Part shown: positions 19,857 through 34,045 of the stretch, one piece after another
How the letters are laid out: each line of letters starts with the position of its first letter
Numbering within the stretch: the stretch's first letter is position 1
Assembly: GCA_002633005.1 (NCBI GenBank)
Contig: NMRA01000120.1
Span: 432,423-496,422, forward strand
DNA from: Phoronis australis
Taxonomy: Eukaryota > Phoronida > Phoronidae
Length of the DNA stretch: 64,000 bases
Direction of reading: 5' to 3'
The notes under the pieces: generated by a model
The model's input: only the letters and a program-made list of their open reading frames with translations
The model's database searches: none
What the model was told of the DNA's origin: nothing
Translations under genes and position numbers: made by a program

Positions 19857-22800
19857 TATTGTACAATGTCAAAATTTAACATAGTTTTGGTGCACAAAAC
19901 TGCAACTAAATATCCATTTTATTTTCCACTAGAGTCTGTTTCAATTCTGACTAAATCTCAACAAGTGCTGCTCCTTCAAAGTTGTTGAAATTGTGACAAC
20001 TCACTGCATAAGTCCATTCACTTAAATCAACAATTTGGGATGTCGCAATAATGCCACATTAACTCCGTTCAAAAAAGTTTGACACAATAATTGTACTGCG
20101 ATAAATGTTCGACTGAACTGCCAAATAATTCTGGCAAGATTTTTATCCAATTCGGGCAGAGTTTAGTCTAAGTCTGCCTACCGTAGTTTATTTTGAAAAC
20201 TACTCTAGCCGTCCAATTAGCGGTTGCCACGTTATGATTTTAGGCTCGGTTGGTTGTCTTCTTGCTTGCCAATATCTGACGAGATCTTGCGTAATCTTGC
20301 CAAACTTGCGAGTAATGCGCGATTTGATTGTCATTAGGTGGGGCTAGTGAAAACCTGTTTGCCTTGTTATTGTCTGAATAGACTGGCAACAGAAAGACTA
20401 GCACTTGCCCCCATCGTTGCATCTGTGGAAAAACGGTCCTATATGACCTGAATGTAGGTGTAACTGTTATTTCAGTAGTGCCACCTAGTGGATTTTGAGC
20501 TTTTCATTAGCCCCATTGGATGTGGCTTGTGATCACTGTTGAAACCAGTCGTACGGTAATACTCCACTTATTTTGCATAAAAATAATTGCTGATATTGTA
20601 GTTTTTCTATTTTTCAAAATGAAAAATACACTAAAAGTTGCTTTATGATATATATATATACACTCTACTATCCTTGCTAGTAATAGACTAAAATTATATT
20701 AAAATTTAATTTTGTGGAGAAATTTGAAAAAAAAAAACAGAATTTCACGTGTCAGTTATGTTGTGTGCAGAATATGTGAAGAATTACCATATAACGAGCA
20801 AGTTTATGTTTGGAGGCAAAAATTCATCCGATTAGAAACTGCGGTGCGACAGCGGTTGGGCTTAAGGCAGCTTTAATGCTTTATCTGTAGTACTTGTAGC
20901 GGGATCTTCCCTAGTCAACTACCCGGACAGGTGACCCCTTTCATCTGTCAGGTTCCCCTTGACTTGTCGAGTGACCCCTTAACCTGTCATGTGTAGCCTT
21001 GGCCTTCCTGTACACAAACAAACACGGTGTCTAATATTGAATCCTGAAGGTTCTTTTTCAGTCTTGTCAAAAATTATTTCTTGATCACTGTTGCATTTTG
21101 GGAATCTAATGTATGACCCCCTTAATTTTGAATTCAAGATGGCTGGGGCCAATGACTTCCTCTGAAGAGTTCAGTGTTGGGTCTGAGTAGTTCACGCTTA
21201 ATCTTTCTCCTCCCCCCAGTAATGTTTGCCTTCCCATCGTCCTCTAAAAATTTTCCCCTGCTATCCAGTGAATGGATTCATTGTTTTAAAGATGAGGAAG
21301 GTTTACCATAGATAAAAGTCATGTTGAGCTGGTATTGATAGCAAGTATTACACATAAGACCCCACTGTACCCTAGAGAATTATACCGGATGTCAGATGAT
21401 GGACGTAACCATTCATCCAGGTGAATAAGTGGATGTAAAGAATATAAATCACATCTTTTGGAACTTACTGTAAAATAATTTTCCTGACGTTGGTGAGCCC
21501 CAGGCTCCTACTGGGTGTTGATCACTGACTGGTTCTCGCAGTGTTCATATACAACAAATGCAAAGCCCTGGACCAGAAAGTTTCAGAAGCTGTCATTTGT
21601 AATTTTCTCACATCGGGTAAATATGTATTTTAAATCTTCAGCCGCATTCCTCTCATTAAAAAATGGAGCAAGATCCTCCGTGGACTGGACGGACAATCAG
21701 GCTCCTTGGCAAAACATAGCAATACTGTTTACTGGTTTGGTGACTAGTTTTGCTGTAATTTTTTAATACGTTGCTTATTAGAAATTAGATATTATCTACT
21801 CCATGTTTTGAGATTTGATCACCTTTCGATTTCTTGGTTCTTTCGATGTGTGCAAAGCGGTGCTTTTTCTGGCCTGGTGCGTAAACAATGTCTGTTTGGA
21901 GTCTTTCCTATTTTTGAAATGATAATGCTTGGTGTTAGGTTAGTTCTTGGCTTCGACCATGGCTGTTCCTTATTGATTGTACGTAGGGCCCCTTTTCATT
22001 AGAGGCTGAATTTGACTCTTAGCTACGTTAGTGGACCCTTAGTCCCTGGGGGAGCCCTAAGGACCCACTTATTTGCTTATTAGGCAGACTGACCCTTGAC
22101 GGTAGTAAAAGTCACATAAGATGGATCCAACAGGACCGCCAGATTTCATCTGACTAAAGCAAAATATGACTTACATGAACTAGAACAATTGTACTATTGA
22201 ACTTAGGTCAGTGAGTCTGACTTGTGCACGTCTGACTAATGTGACTTATACTGTAGTTGCTGTTGATGAGGACGGTTGATAGAATTCCAAATGCTTTACC
22301 TGTGTGTGGCTTAAATATGTTGTGCCTTTTCAACTTCATGCGTGACTTTGTCGTGAGCACAGGATAGTGATTAATGGCATAGGAGATTGTTAGTAGTGTC
22401 ATGAAGAACTGTAATGATGTTTGTAAGAGTCGGATGTAACGAGCCCTGATACACCTTTAATTGCATCACTGTTAATACAAGGTCGCGTTTCACTGAAAAA
22501 AAACATGGGGATGCAAACATCTCGAGAATGAAAAAGTGTACCGCAGAAACGAGATTTTTATAGGTAGCCTGAAGCCTAGCGCATCCGACGATTCCCATAG
22601 GCCAGTTTAAGGGGACCCGGGCCGTTCCAGGCCCAACCAGAAAGAAAAGAAAATGGAGGCCAACATAGGATTTTAGAAGTACAGTAAGTTGACAGAAAAT
22701 TTTGCTTTGAAAAATTGTGGTTGGGCCCCACCCCATCACGACAACCTAGATCCCCCAGTAGTAACAAAATGTAACTTAATTTGAAGCTGAGTAATTTAAC

Positions 22801-25800
22801 GTAAAGTAGGACTGTGACACCCGACTATTACAATTCACAATTACATGTTACACATTTACTTGGTAATTATCTGATCTAAAGTTACATCCTACTGTTAAGG
22901 ATAAGAACAATTTCTAATCCTTCTGTGAATTAATGCTGTTAAACACGCTTGCAGGCACGGATCCAGGATCACGACCAGGGGGTTTAGCAATGGATTGATA
23001 TGGTGGACACTCCCCGGAAGCTATATGAAAGTGGCCGAGGAGTCTGTCCATACCCCGAATTCCCCCAGATCTCCTTTGGTCTTTGCCTGCAAGTGCTGAG
23101 TCCTTTTTTTCTGAGCTTTGCTCAGCAGGACATTCGGAATGACCAGTGTTGAACATTTTCTTCAGTATGCTATATTAAGATTTTCTCACTTCTAATTCTA
23201 TGGTATTTTATTTTCAGCAGCAGTGCTGATCGTTTACTTTTAATCTAAATTGAGGTAAAATGGTAGGGGAGTACGCCACAGTTGTCGAGTTTTTAATATC
23301 GTTCGTTATCTATTTTATATTGACTTCACACTGGTGAATCGTTGAAAAGATTATTTTTGTGTTTTTTGTTGTATTGACACAATACTGTTTGAATAATAAT
23401 AATAAACAATTGTAATAATAATAACTGAATACTAACATACGTTTGGTCATTGTTTGCTTCTTCACATTTTTTTCACTGCGGAAATCTGCAATTTTATCAT
23501 ACACTTTGTCTTGTGTGCATCGCTCTACTCACGCCAGGCTTAATCACTGGTCGTTTTACTAATGTTCACATATTATTTTCACTGACGTTGTTGCTAACTA
23601 TGTTGCTAACTATTCAACCGACATCGCAAACATCGACCAATGGAAAAAGTGTTTCCCGCACGAATTGAACTGTTGTGCCTTTGCGATAGATGTCTCTGCA
23701 TGCATTTCGGAGTTGCACTCTTCCACAGTTCCATTAAAGGTATGTCAGTATAGGTGGCGCTGTGTCAGAGGGTACTGCGGGGTGAAACCAAAGACGGGCT
23801 GACCCGAGAGTACATATCAGTATATGGAGGTGGCTCACTCGCGCCTTGACCCTCAGATTGGTCTTTTACAGCTAGAGCCCATGCGAAATATTGACATCTG
23901 TATTAAGTTCCCAACGAAAGCCTTCATTTTCTGGTTGGAACTTTGCATCAAAACTCTACTTAGGGGTTAACGGGAATAAACCTGCCCCTTGTCATAAACT
24001 AAGTTTTGCTTTTGCACTTTCTCGCTCGACGTTGCCATTCGCTGCAAAGCGTATCTTTCGAGAAAACGTTGATTTTGGCCACTTAGTGTTATAAACCCGG
24101 CTCATCCTGTTCCTTTATCGAATTAGAACCGATTTCTCGACTTGTGAAGAACGGACAGATCGTTATTGATTCAGACGTGGAACAGTAAGTTGACTGTCAC
24201 GGGTTTAGTTTTAGTCGCCAATGTATTACCGCACTCAAGAGACTTCCAGATCATGTTTGCGACTGACAGCGACTAATTTCAATTTGAACAAAAGATTAGA
24301 GTGCGATGACGTTATTATGGAAGAACAAAAGACTACCCTTGTAAATACTAAGGTGATGTTTTAACACCGGCGACATGGTTTTTTGTGACAGTCCAGGTTT
24401 ATTCACTCGCAGTAAACAGCATAGGTGTTTTATGTGGATTCAAACCACATAACAGGATTATTTCATCGGAAAATTCCGAATTACGAAAGAGGGAATGGAT
24501 CCATTTTAGAAGTATTTGCTCCGGCTGTAAAAGGTCCAGGTTTCCGTCTCGTCGACTCTCTAAAACAATTCATTATCCTAATCACACCGCTAAAAAGAAA
24601 TAGATCCCCCGGGCTCCAGAACCGCTAGTCCCAGACCACATTCATCTACTGGCGGATCTCGGACGTCGGAAGGTGAGGCCCAACCACAATCTTCGCTGGT
24701 GAACGGCTAGCCGGAGACGCTTTCTTTTTATTTTGGTAGTGCCTGAAAGGTGTCGCCCTACCCCAAATCCATCTGTGTTGCGAGCACAACTCAACTATCG
24801 CACAACCTTTCCTAATCACGTAAACAGTGAAGGCTGTCTTATGACAAGCATGAACATCGTAGAAAAATAAACTTTTACAACTGCAAGATGAATGGTGTTT
24901 ACGCCTCTGACAAACACTGTCCAGTGCAATCGTACCAACTTGAAAAATATCCGGTAGGAGTGTTATTTACGCAAAATGGTCACTGCGTTATGCAGGACCC
25001 TAGAAAATGGAGGGTCGGTAAATAATATCAGACGCGTCTGATGGAATTCATTTGAAACTTTCAGATGCCATTCTTTATGAATTGCTCTTTAAAACGCTGA
25101 TATGAATTGTTTTTTAATGTTCCGCTGTTGCGTGATATGCTCTAAAAAATTAGGGCTTTTATTTTCATAAAAAATCAAAATTTGCATAAAATGAAATCAA
25201 AATGAAAATATAAAACGCCGTAACAGCATTTCTGATATTTATATCCACAATTATATCAACATTTATATCAAACGAAATTTACGCATTTTCATGCCGTAGT
25301 TTTCCTATAGTGAAAGTAGATATTTAGCATAATACAGAGACTTTCAGACATTGGACTACTGACTGGGAAACAAAAATAATATACTTTAAGAGTGATCGGA
25401 TTTAGCTGAGCAATGGTCAATTTACTAGCAGAGTAAATGAGTACTTGGAAATTGGAATGGCAGTTGTAGTACGAGATAGATTACAATGGTAAAGAAATAT
25501 TTCTGTTTCGTCCCTAGGTGAAAATTTCAAAAACTTATGATGCCTCATCAAGCAGTTTAGCCCGTCCGTTTCATTTCAATTCCCCAAAACGCTAACGACA
25601 CCCTTTCCTCTAACAAACCACGCCTTTGGTAATTAGCCAGGCCAATATTTATTGTGAATCATCCTATTGGACGTGTTGAGTAGCTCTGTTATATCTCTTT
25701 CGGGGAAATCTGGCTTTAAATGTCAATTAAAGCAACACCTAACTGATAAAACCTGATTGCATTAATAAGTAAAAGTGTTTTGGTCGCTCGACTTTCAACT

Positions 25801-27219
25801 CAAATCCGCGTAAAGTGTTCAACCTAATCGCTGCCATAAATCTGTTACAAGCAACCTTGGCGGTCCAACTATCAATTATGGACAGCTATTTACAGGAAAC
25901 CATTATTCCCATCAGTTTATTTTCCTCGGCATCAATCGTTCAATAGACACGCGATTGAATTAAGTGAATTAGCCATATCGTTACATAACATCCTTGAAGG
26001 CAACGATGAAATCCTGACATTGCAACACCGTGGATACCAGAGGTTTTAGACACCCTGCCTACGGGTCTACGGTTAGACGGGAGTGATGCCAACTAACCAG
26101 CATGTACAGTTTATATAGGTTTGTTTTTGGCTTAAGAACCAAAATAAAAAGGACGAGTTGGTTATGGTTTCAGATTTTGTTATGAAATGGTGAGGGTTCC
26201 ATGCAAATTACTTTTTGTTTAAACCACTCTTCTCTTCACTCTTTGACGTGTAAAATAATTTCAATTATAAATTCCACGGAATCGGTTCCGACCCTGACAT
26301 TTTTAGTGTACGTCAGGCATAAAAGTGATCGTCAGTTGGGCCAATACAAGGCTGCAGCATCGTTGTGAGGCTTTGTCGGGCGATTCTCAAAAATTGGTTT
26401 ATTTAGCTGACAAGGCTCTGACTTCATTTTGAAATGACATCTTTGAATAGTTTGTAGGGTGAACAGCAAAAATCGGCTTAACAACGTAGTGACGTTATTT
26501 TGTTCCAAAAAAATTTCGAACAGTTTTTCGGGCCGTGAATAGCAAAATTAGAATATTTGTTTACTCAAAGGGGTGTAAATAATGTAGAACAATGAGAACG
26601 ATCAATGTATTGTCAGGTTAATGGCAGACTTGTCGGTTTATTTATGGCAGACTTGTCGGTTTAGCAGCAAAATCGGCTTATTTGGCTGACTTGCGGGCAA
26701 ATACCATCAGCCAGCTAAAACTGCTGTGAAAGAAAAAAGGTAAGTAGACGATGAGAAAAAACTGCGTGACAAAAGAATGCTATAGAGCGGTTCAACTGTA
26801 AACGTTTTGATAAATTTAATTTAAGTTCGGTTTATCCTCGACAAAAAAGTTTTCGGTGTATGGGCTGCGAGCCTGGCGTCCGCAGTACGATTTGTTGAGT
26901 AGGAACCATGACTGAAGGCAATCCAAGCTTTCTCAATCTGCAGGAGCTACTGGTTTATCTGTAGCGCAGAAATAATTTCTAACCCGAGCAACAAGATCCT
27001 TTTTGTATCGGCATAGTAATATTTTTCAGTGACATTGCCGAAAATCGCTGAGTGTTGGTTGGATCTAGGCTAAAGTCAAGAGCGGACTGCCTCATTTTGC
27101 CACTGACATCTGGGCACGATTAACGACAAAATATGTTTATTCCTCAGGAATGCAATTTTCTGATCATTTCTTGGAACACAACAGTCAAATACTGTGTAAT
27201 ATCCAATGTCAGATGGTGG
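19857..27219. other. Gene-poor tract, no gene recognised
   Basis: Only short frames without known motifs. It holds the dispersed repeat at 20684-20800, a degenerate GTGACCCCTT/CTGTCA repeat at about 20925-21000 and a short direct repeat of GGCAGACTTGTCGGTTTA near 26625. A G-rich block at about 22950-23120 resembles the GGATCC-type MITE family but I could not define its ends. Confidence 0.6.
20684..20800 (+). repeat. Dispersed repeat R2, copy 1
   Basis: TAGTAATAGACTAAAA, TTTGTGGAGAAATTTGAAAA, ACAGAATT and GTGAAGAATTA occur in the same order as at 62667-62775. Transposon origin likely, family unknown. Confidence 0.65.
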
Positions 27220-27360
27220 GGGAAGGGTGCCAGTCCCCCCCCCTAATATTCTCCCACATTCCGTATTGTAGTTCGGGGTATGCGAATGTCTGACGGTCAA
27301 AATCCTAGGTAATACTCTGCCCTGGCCCCCTAACTCAAAATCCTGGATCCGGCACCCCTG
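27220..27360 (-). mobile_element. MITE M1 copy
   Basis: Reads, on the minus strand, from CAGGGGTGCCGGATCCAGGA to a run of G and GGCACCC. The internal GTCAGACATTCGCATACCCC and GGGAGAATATTAGGGGG are the family hallmarks. About 140 bp. Confidence 0.7.
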
Positions 27361-28291
27361 ATGCCAGATCGACTAGCGACACTGTCCCTCGGTGGTGCAT
27401 GAGGCATACATTTGCTGCGTACGCCGGCTACTAGCGTGTATAAACGCACGCAATAGAAATGGACTCGTCGACTAGAAACGAAAATATCAAGGTTTTAAAC
27501 TATGTCAGATCCGAAATATGTGGGTTGTTCTATGAGCATTAGCACGTCAATTGTCTTTTATTAATGATTTCTAATTGATGACCTGTAAACACTTTTGTAA
27601 ACTTTCTCCAAACTACAAAGCCTGTTTGGTGTTAGTCATTCATCGCAAAATGACAAAAGTATGAATGAAAGTTCTGTTGTTTACTCTTGGTGTCGACAAG
27701 CGGATCTCTAACGACACTGAGTGAAAGGCGAAAGCGGCACCTCTGACATCTAGAGTGAACCACCTGCGTTGCAGCTTGGCTTGTTGACCAGCGAAATAAA
27801 TTGGACAAGATTATGACTGCACATGGATGGCTAGTCGTCTCGGCGGTGTCGGGAATGCAGTGTAAACTGAAGTTAGGAACAGTGGCCCCTAGGCTGAAGG
27901 GACGAACTAGTTATGTTTTCACTCCCTCAACATTCTTAATGTCAGTTAATCACGGGTTTTCTGGTGCTCAACAATTTTCTAGGACAGGGGATTTGCCTGG
28001 TGTCAAACGACTGAATTTTTGACGGGGTGTTACCAGAAATTCCAGGGATTCTCGCCTATTTAAAGTGTGGAGTCCGACGAAAAAGGGACCGAGTTATATG
28101 GAGTTTCCATGTAAAAGTCGCCCTTTCCGCAGCCACAGTTTGTTCCACAAACCTCCCGTAAACTTCCACTGGCAGGGATTCTTGGACCTGAGTGAATTTC
28201 CATTCACCTAGAAGCCTGAATGAAATAATACATGAGGTGATATCGTTATGTAACAAATATGTACATTTTGAAACCAAAGTTTTATGAATAT

Positions 28292-28361
28292 ACATGGGCG
28301 GCGCAACACTGGAAAAAGTGGGGGACTATAGCCCCTAGACCCCTATGGTGCGCGCCCATGA
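28292..28361. mobile_element. Very short palindromic element, 70 bp
   Basis: CATGGGCGGCGC at the left and GCGCGCCCATG at the right are inverted, enclosing GGGGACTATAGCCCCTAGACCC, itself nearly palindromic. Confidence 0.5.
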
Positions 28362-28851
28362 ATAGATTCCGTTAAATTCAATGCTGTAGCGAGTATTCAA
28401 TGAGGGAAACGGAAATTCAGCGTTGGCCGATAGCGGTGGCGGAGAAGGGGCTGGGGAGGGTGAAATGTGTGGATTTTGTGGACACTTTGCAATGAACAAG
28501 TAGAACAAACGCAAAATTGAAATTAGTTTCTCCCGGGGAGAGCTTTTTGGTAATGAGGAGGGAGGCCATGGCCACGTTGTGCCCCACTGCTCCTCCTGTA
28601 TTTACGCTCGGCTGAGTGATCGGTAAAAATCCTTCACTTGATTTGTGCAAATGATTGGAAAAAACAGCCTTTTGTGGCGTTTCAAATTTTCAAAGTAACT
28701 GAAATATTTTGCAAGGGATTAACTTGTAGGCAAACTAATTGTAAGAAGTTCCCCATCTGAGTGGCAGTACGTTTCGTGTACTCTTATAAGTATGGCCGAG
28801 AATATTTCAGTACCAGGTAGTCGCTGACTTGTCTCATTCCACCTCCCCACC

Positions 28852-29000
28852 CAGTGGCGGATTCAGAGGGGGCCACAATTCTCCCATATTCCATTTAGCT
28901 GTTCGGGGCTGCGAATGTCTGACGGGATGAAAATCATGGCTAATATTCTTCCCTGCCCCCTCCCCCAACTCAAAAATCTTGTACTCCGCCGGCCCTGCCT
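28852..29000 (+). mobile_element. MITE M1 copy
   Basis: Starts CAGTGGCGGATTCAGAGGGGG and contains the family's internal sequence in inverse order (TTCGGGGCTGCGAATGTCTG), ending near ACTCCGCCGGCCCTG. Confidence 0.65.
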
Positions 29001-30859
29001 TCCCCTCCGGAACCTCGTTGTTTCACTTTTACACATTTACACGAGTCACAGTCCCGTCAGTTCGCAACAGGTTCTGGATGCTCGGACTTCCATCCAACCT
29101 AGACACCCACACCGATTTTGCCCCACAAATCAAAGTTAATTGCCTCCCTCTGCCTCTACCCGCTCTGCTCCTCTCTTTCCATGAGGCACGATCTTGTTAT
29201 TCGACCATTATTTGTTTCTGAATTCATTTCACGTAATTTTTATATTTTTTAATGCCAGGACTGTTTCTAGCAACTGACCCAACTACGCAGTGATGACATA
29301 TTCATGAGGGTACACTTGCGATACTAGAAATTGTCCTCTTTGTAACGATTAAAGATGCCCCCTCCCCCTCACCAACACACAAGCCACATTACAGGTCACC
29401 TTGGAATGTTCGCTGATCCTCGTCAATTGAAACCCAAACCACGCCAGCTTGCGCTTATCAACGATTGAGTGAATTATTCGGACTCAGTTTACAAACCCAG
29501 AATATCTTGGTGTCAGGCAATGCATTATTACGTAATGATTCGACAGAGATCTTCCACTAGTTGTTGTGGCAACGGTAATGTGATCTCAAAGCCGAACTGA
29601 GGCTACTTGCAGTGAATTCATGTCAAAATTTGCAAGACTCTTTTGTTAGCCTGCTGTCCGAGTCAATGCGTATGGAGCCTGTGATGGTTGACGGTACGAT
29701 CATTTGGCAAGCCGGCAATTAAATAAACCCGCGCTTTTATTCCGCCACCAGCAACTTTTGAATTGGATCAACTCTCTATCTGTAATAAATAGGTCTTGTT
29801 CCTTAACATTGAACTTTATTTTTAGGCTTGAAAAGACCTGCAAGGTAATTATTGCGTCAAACCAGGCTCATTTCTGACATGCGCGCTATTTTTTTTCGTC
29901 CCGAGGACTGATTTTCCTGACGAACATGTTTTTTCATAAGTGCGGAAATTTTCCGAAAAGCGGTTCATGAACGACAGTAGTAACTGGGGTGCGTGAAGCA
30001 AACTAAAGCTCGTCGCCTAAGAAAAGAATTACATTGATCATCGCGTGGTGAGTTAGGGAACAAAACTAATATCACGGAGTAAGATACTGAGCGAGGCCAA
30101 CGTTCGTTACAATCCACTGACACGTTTTTAATCAGGCCAGACGCTTTGTTTACTTGTAGAATCCCGAGCTGTCAACATCGCACTAAAAGGCCATTTACCG
30201 TTACAGACACACCAACCAATCTTTTACTACAGTTGGCAGTCATAATCCGAATAAGGGTAGCAGTTTTAAAGAGGTGCAAGACAAGTCAATTAATACACAT
30301 TTCATAAAATGAAAATGTGTAAGCATTTCGAACATTTCGCAATAATGTTTACAGGCTTGTTGAATCTTGTGGCTTTTTAGTGTTTATTTATACTTTGAAA
30401 GTAATTTCCGGGAAGTTACATTGGTTTCCCCGAAGGCTGAAATTGAAATTTCGGCTGAAACTTTTCGCGGGGTGACGTGCCTTTATAATTATTTCAGATT
30501 TCCGAAGAAAATGGTCGTATGCATATTTTAGTCTCTGCTTTTAACCAGTCCGCTGATTTAAATGGACTCCCAGAGAAACATTCTCCAATACGAGGACACG
30601 AAATTGGAGGCCCTCATTCACAAAATGGCAAGGGTGTTTAAGATATTTTACGTTTGTTACCTCAGGGAGCCTCATGTTCACTTGTTTCATAGCTGTTGGT
30701 AGGCTGAACGAGATTTGCATATCACGTGACTCACATTTGTGCATGAACTTTTGTGTGCGCTGAATTGTTTTCTACACACTTGGGTGGGCAATGTACATTA
30801 GACTTTAGAGAGGAGAGGGTGTGAGCTGCAATATTGAGAACCGAAATAGAGAAGACTTG
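29001..30859. other. No gene recognised
   Basis: No motif-bearing frame and no repeat with definable ends was found in this stretch. Confidence 0.5.
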
Positions 30860-31133
30860 CATGCGCGCACCCAGCCTTCAATATGTGGGGAGGGGCTCGA
30901 ATTCCTGACGTTGTGGACCTTTTGCTAACAAAAGAGAGGGCGGACTAAAAAAATAATAATAAAAAACGGACCACCACTGTGAATTGCGTGTTTGCCTTCG
31001 TTTAGGGGACTTTTGCTCCATTTTCTGGGACTTTTTGTGTCTCAGAGGCGAACCTTTTTGCCCACTACGTATGCCAAATGGGGGGGGGGGCTCGTTCAAG
31101 CCCTCGGAGCCCCCCCTCCCGGGTGCGCGCATG
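30860..31133 (-). mobile_element. MITE M2 copy, 274 bp
   Basis: Perfect inverted ends CATGCGCGCACCC / GGGTGCGCGCATG. Internal GGGACTTTTTGTGTCTC and TTTGCTAACAAAAG match the copy at 49700-49961 in opposite orientation. Confidence 0.85.
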
Positions 31134-32162
31134 ACTTGTAAGAAATTTTTACTGTGAAATGTTTCGAGTAACTTAATAAAGCATTATTAAATCCAACTCC
31201 TCTTGACTTGCCGACATTCACAGGGTGTGTCACTACAACAACAAAAATTGCTAACGCTCGATTATGCATTTAGTTTGCATCGCACAAAATTCGCCCCCAC
31301 CTCGTAGGTCACACTGACAGCAGCCCCCGGAAAGGTTTGTGGAAAAGCGGAGGGGGGGGGGGTACGTAAATTTGGCGACCATTGATGAAGACCGGGCTGT
31401 CTGATACTCATGAACAGTTTACTTTGTGAAAGAATCCAATGCAATACTTTGTGTAACGTAGGCCTGCAACGTACATAGTACGCCTTTGGCGAAATGTCCC
31501 ACTTTTTTAAAAAGTTCCCGCCATCCCGCCACACCATCTCCCACCTAATGACACGCACCGAATATTGTCATACAATGTTTTAATTTCCATTTTCATGTTT
31601 GACTAAAAAGTAGCAAACCGGACGTTTCCTGTTTTTTTCTGCGCCGTCGGGCGCTACGTCTCCCGTACGATAAAAACGCTGTCGAGACATTTTTATTTGT
31701 TGCGGCGTAAATTTCACCCTTGCGTTTGGTCAAAGACCCACATGCCCCGCTTTTTGTGCGGAAGACTGGCTTTTCAATCCAGTTGTCCCGTTCTTTCATT
31801 CTCGTATATTAACTGTGATATTTGAGCATCAGGTGGTCAAAATAACATTGTCTCTATTACGAATGTATTTATTTTCCACAGTTCATTTTCTTTAGTAATA
31901 GCGTGCAAAAGGGGGCGGGAGGGGGGGGGGGTAGCGACGACCCCATCNATCGGGGGGACATCCACATCGAGGGGACATCCAATCACCGTGAATTAACGTT
32001 TTGAAATTGTGCCTAATTCAGTTGCATTGATTTTTTATTTTACGTTTCATATTTCTGTTTTTTACTTTCCTTCTTACCCAGGTCCATGCATTCGAGTAGA
32101 CGGTTATCCAATAAAAATCGCCCCGAGCATCTTTAAACCTCTGAGCGCTGCGTTCCAATAAT

Positions 32163-33578
32163 TACCGTATTCGCCGTAATAACCGCCCATGCCCCTATAA
32201 GCGCCCCCACGCGTTTTCAGACTTTGCTGATATAAGCGCCCAGTCCATGAACGTGTACATGCAAACAATGACGTACCATCATTCCTAAAACTCGGCTACA
32301 GTAACGTCTTCCAATTTATCAAAAAAGTTTTGCACGGGTCTTCTAGACCACCAGCAGTATTGCTACGTTTGTATTTAGCCGTGAGTATACACTTCAAAGT
32401 AACGCAGCGCTTCAAAAAGAACACAACAGCGTTGCTACTTTTGCGACGACCGTGTCCCACTATGGTCTGACCTTTCAGTAGACACATCGACTGTCTCATG
32501 AATAAAAATAACTTGGTGTTAAACGCACGTGGCCAGGAAGCGCGCGCTACATATATGAACCTGTCATCTAAGACATTAGTCGGGAACTATCCATTCATGA
32601 AACGGGTAGCATAGCATCGATAAGAAATGAATATTGGCCCTAATTTCCGACAATTTCTAATACTATAAAACATGTTTGCGTTATTTTTAGATGGATTGTT
32701 TGATTAACCATAATTGGTGTTTTTAAGCCGAATATCCGATAAAATGACAACTGACAGTGAATGCTTACACACCCTTACACCGAAAAATAACTGTCAGATA
32801 GTTATGTACGCATCCAGCTCACGGCGACTAATGTGGGCCTTACCGAAACAAATGTCGAACGTTTTTAGCACGAGACCGGCAAGTGCTGAATGAAACACGC
32901 TCTGGTTTAGGCCTACTACTTTTGCAAATTTCTTTAGACACAATGCACATCAAGCTCGTTAGATTGCGTGGCTCTGGCCAAAAGATGGTCTCTGCTTTGG
33001 CAAATGAACTCTGGTGACACGCACGCGCTCGCTTACTCGCAGACGAACTTCAAAACAAACGTCACGTGACAACAACGTGTGTGTTCGTCCATACATTTTC
33101 TCGCCGTGTTGCCGATCATACACGATGCCACGATGTTGCACAGATTTGTACTTAAACCTGCTGTTAATCCAGGCTCCACGGGAACTTAAAAAAATCTTAG
33201 GGACGCTACTTAGAAAACTTAATGAGGATTTCAGGTAATTTTGCTCGAGTCTAAACTATTTTTATTCAAGCATTGAAGTCGCCATATCGAAGACGGCGAT
33301 TTCGAGGCAGTCAGTCGGCGAGTTGCCGCCCTGGGATTTCAGCTCAATTTTCTGTAAAATGATCGTAATTTAGCAGCTAAGTTTGATGCAATGCACCACA
33401 GTTTTGTTGGAAGTCTTTCATAGATTACAGATACGTCAAAGAGCGTAAATTTGATGAATCTTAGCTTCCGATTTCACCCGTTTCGGAGACCGGGTTTCAA
33501 CCGCCTTGGGTTATAATAAGCGCCCCCTGAACCGAACTTTTCTAAGCGCCCTGGGCGGTTATTACGGCCAATACGGTA
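32163..33578. mobile_element. TIR element T2, 1.42 kb
   Basis: TACCGTATTCGCCGTAATAA at 32163 is inverted at the right end, where the other strand reads TACCGTATTGGCCGTAATAA from 33578. Both are followed inward by CCGCCC and GGGGGCGCTTA-type motifs. Internal frames under 75 codons show no transposase. The family is distinct from T1, though the subterminal motifs are similar in style. Confidence 0.85.
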
Positions 33579-33612
33579 GTTTATCGCAATTTAGGTTAAT
33601 GTCAATGCATTC

Positions 33613-33769
33613 CAGGGGCGAATCCAGGATTTCGAGTTGGGGGGGGGGGGCGGGGCAGAGTTGTATTAGCCACGATTTTGCCGTCAGACATTCGCACCCC
33701 CGAATTTCCAAATGGAATCTGAGAGAATTTTAGGGTGGACCATGCCCCCCCCCCTTAAGTCCGCCACTG
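33613..33769 (+). mobile_element. MITE M1 copy, complete
   Basis: CAGGGGCGAATCCAGGATTT at the start and TTAAGTCCGCCACTG at the end are inverted. The core has GCCGTCAGACATTCGCACCC and GAGAGAATTTTAGGG. It lies 34 bp beyond the T2 right end. Confidence 0.85.
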
Positions 33770-34045
33770 TATCCTGTAAGTCAACTGAAGATGCAATTGT
33801 ATTGAACGACACCAATAAGTGGTAGAAACAGGATGGGTTCAGGCAGAGAAGTCAATGAGCCTTGCACATTCAAATAACTCGGTTTCGGACTCAATTTCAC
33901 ATGTTAAGCTGGCTTAAATGAGTTACCGGGTAGGTTTTACTCATAAAATCTATCCTCGCTGGTTTCCTGCGAGCCGTTAGGTGGTCGGTAGCCAGCAAGG
34001 CACGTAGGGAACCAGGGAGAAAATTGATCAAGTTATGTTCCTTAT

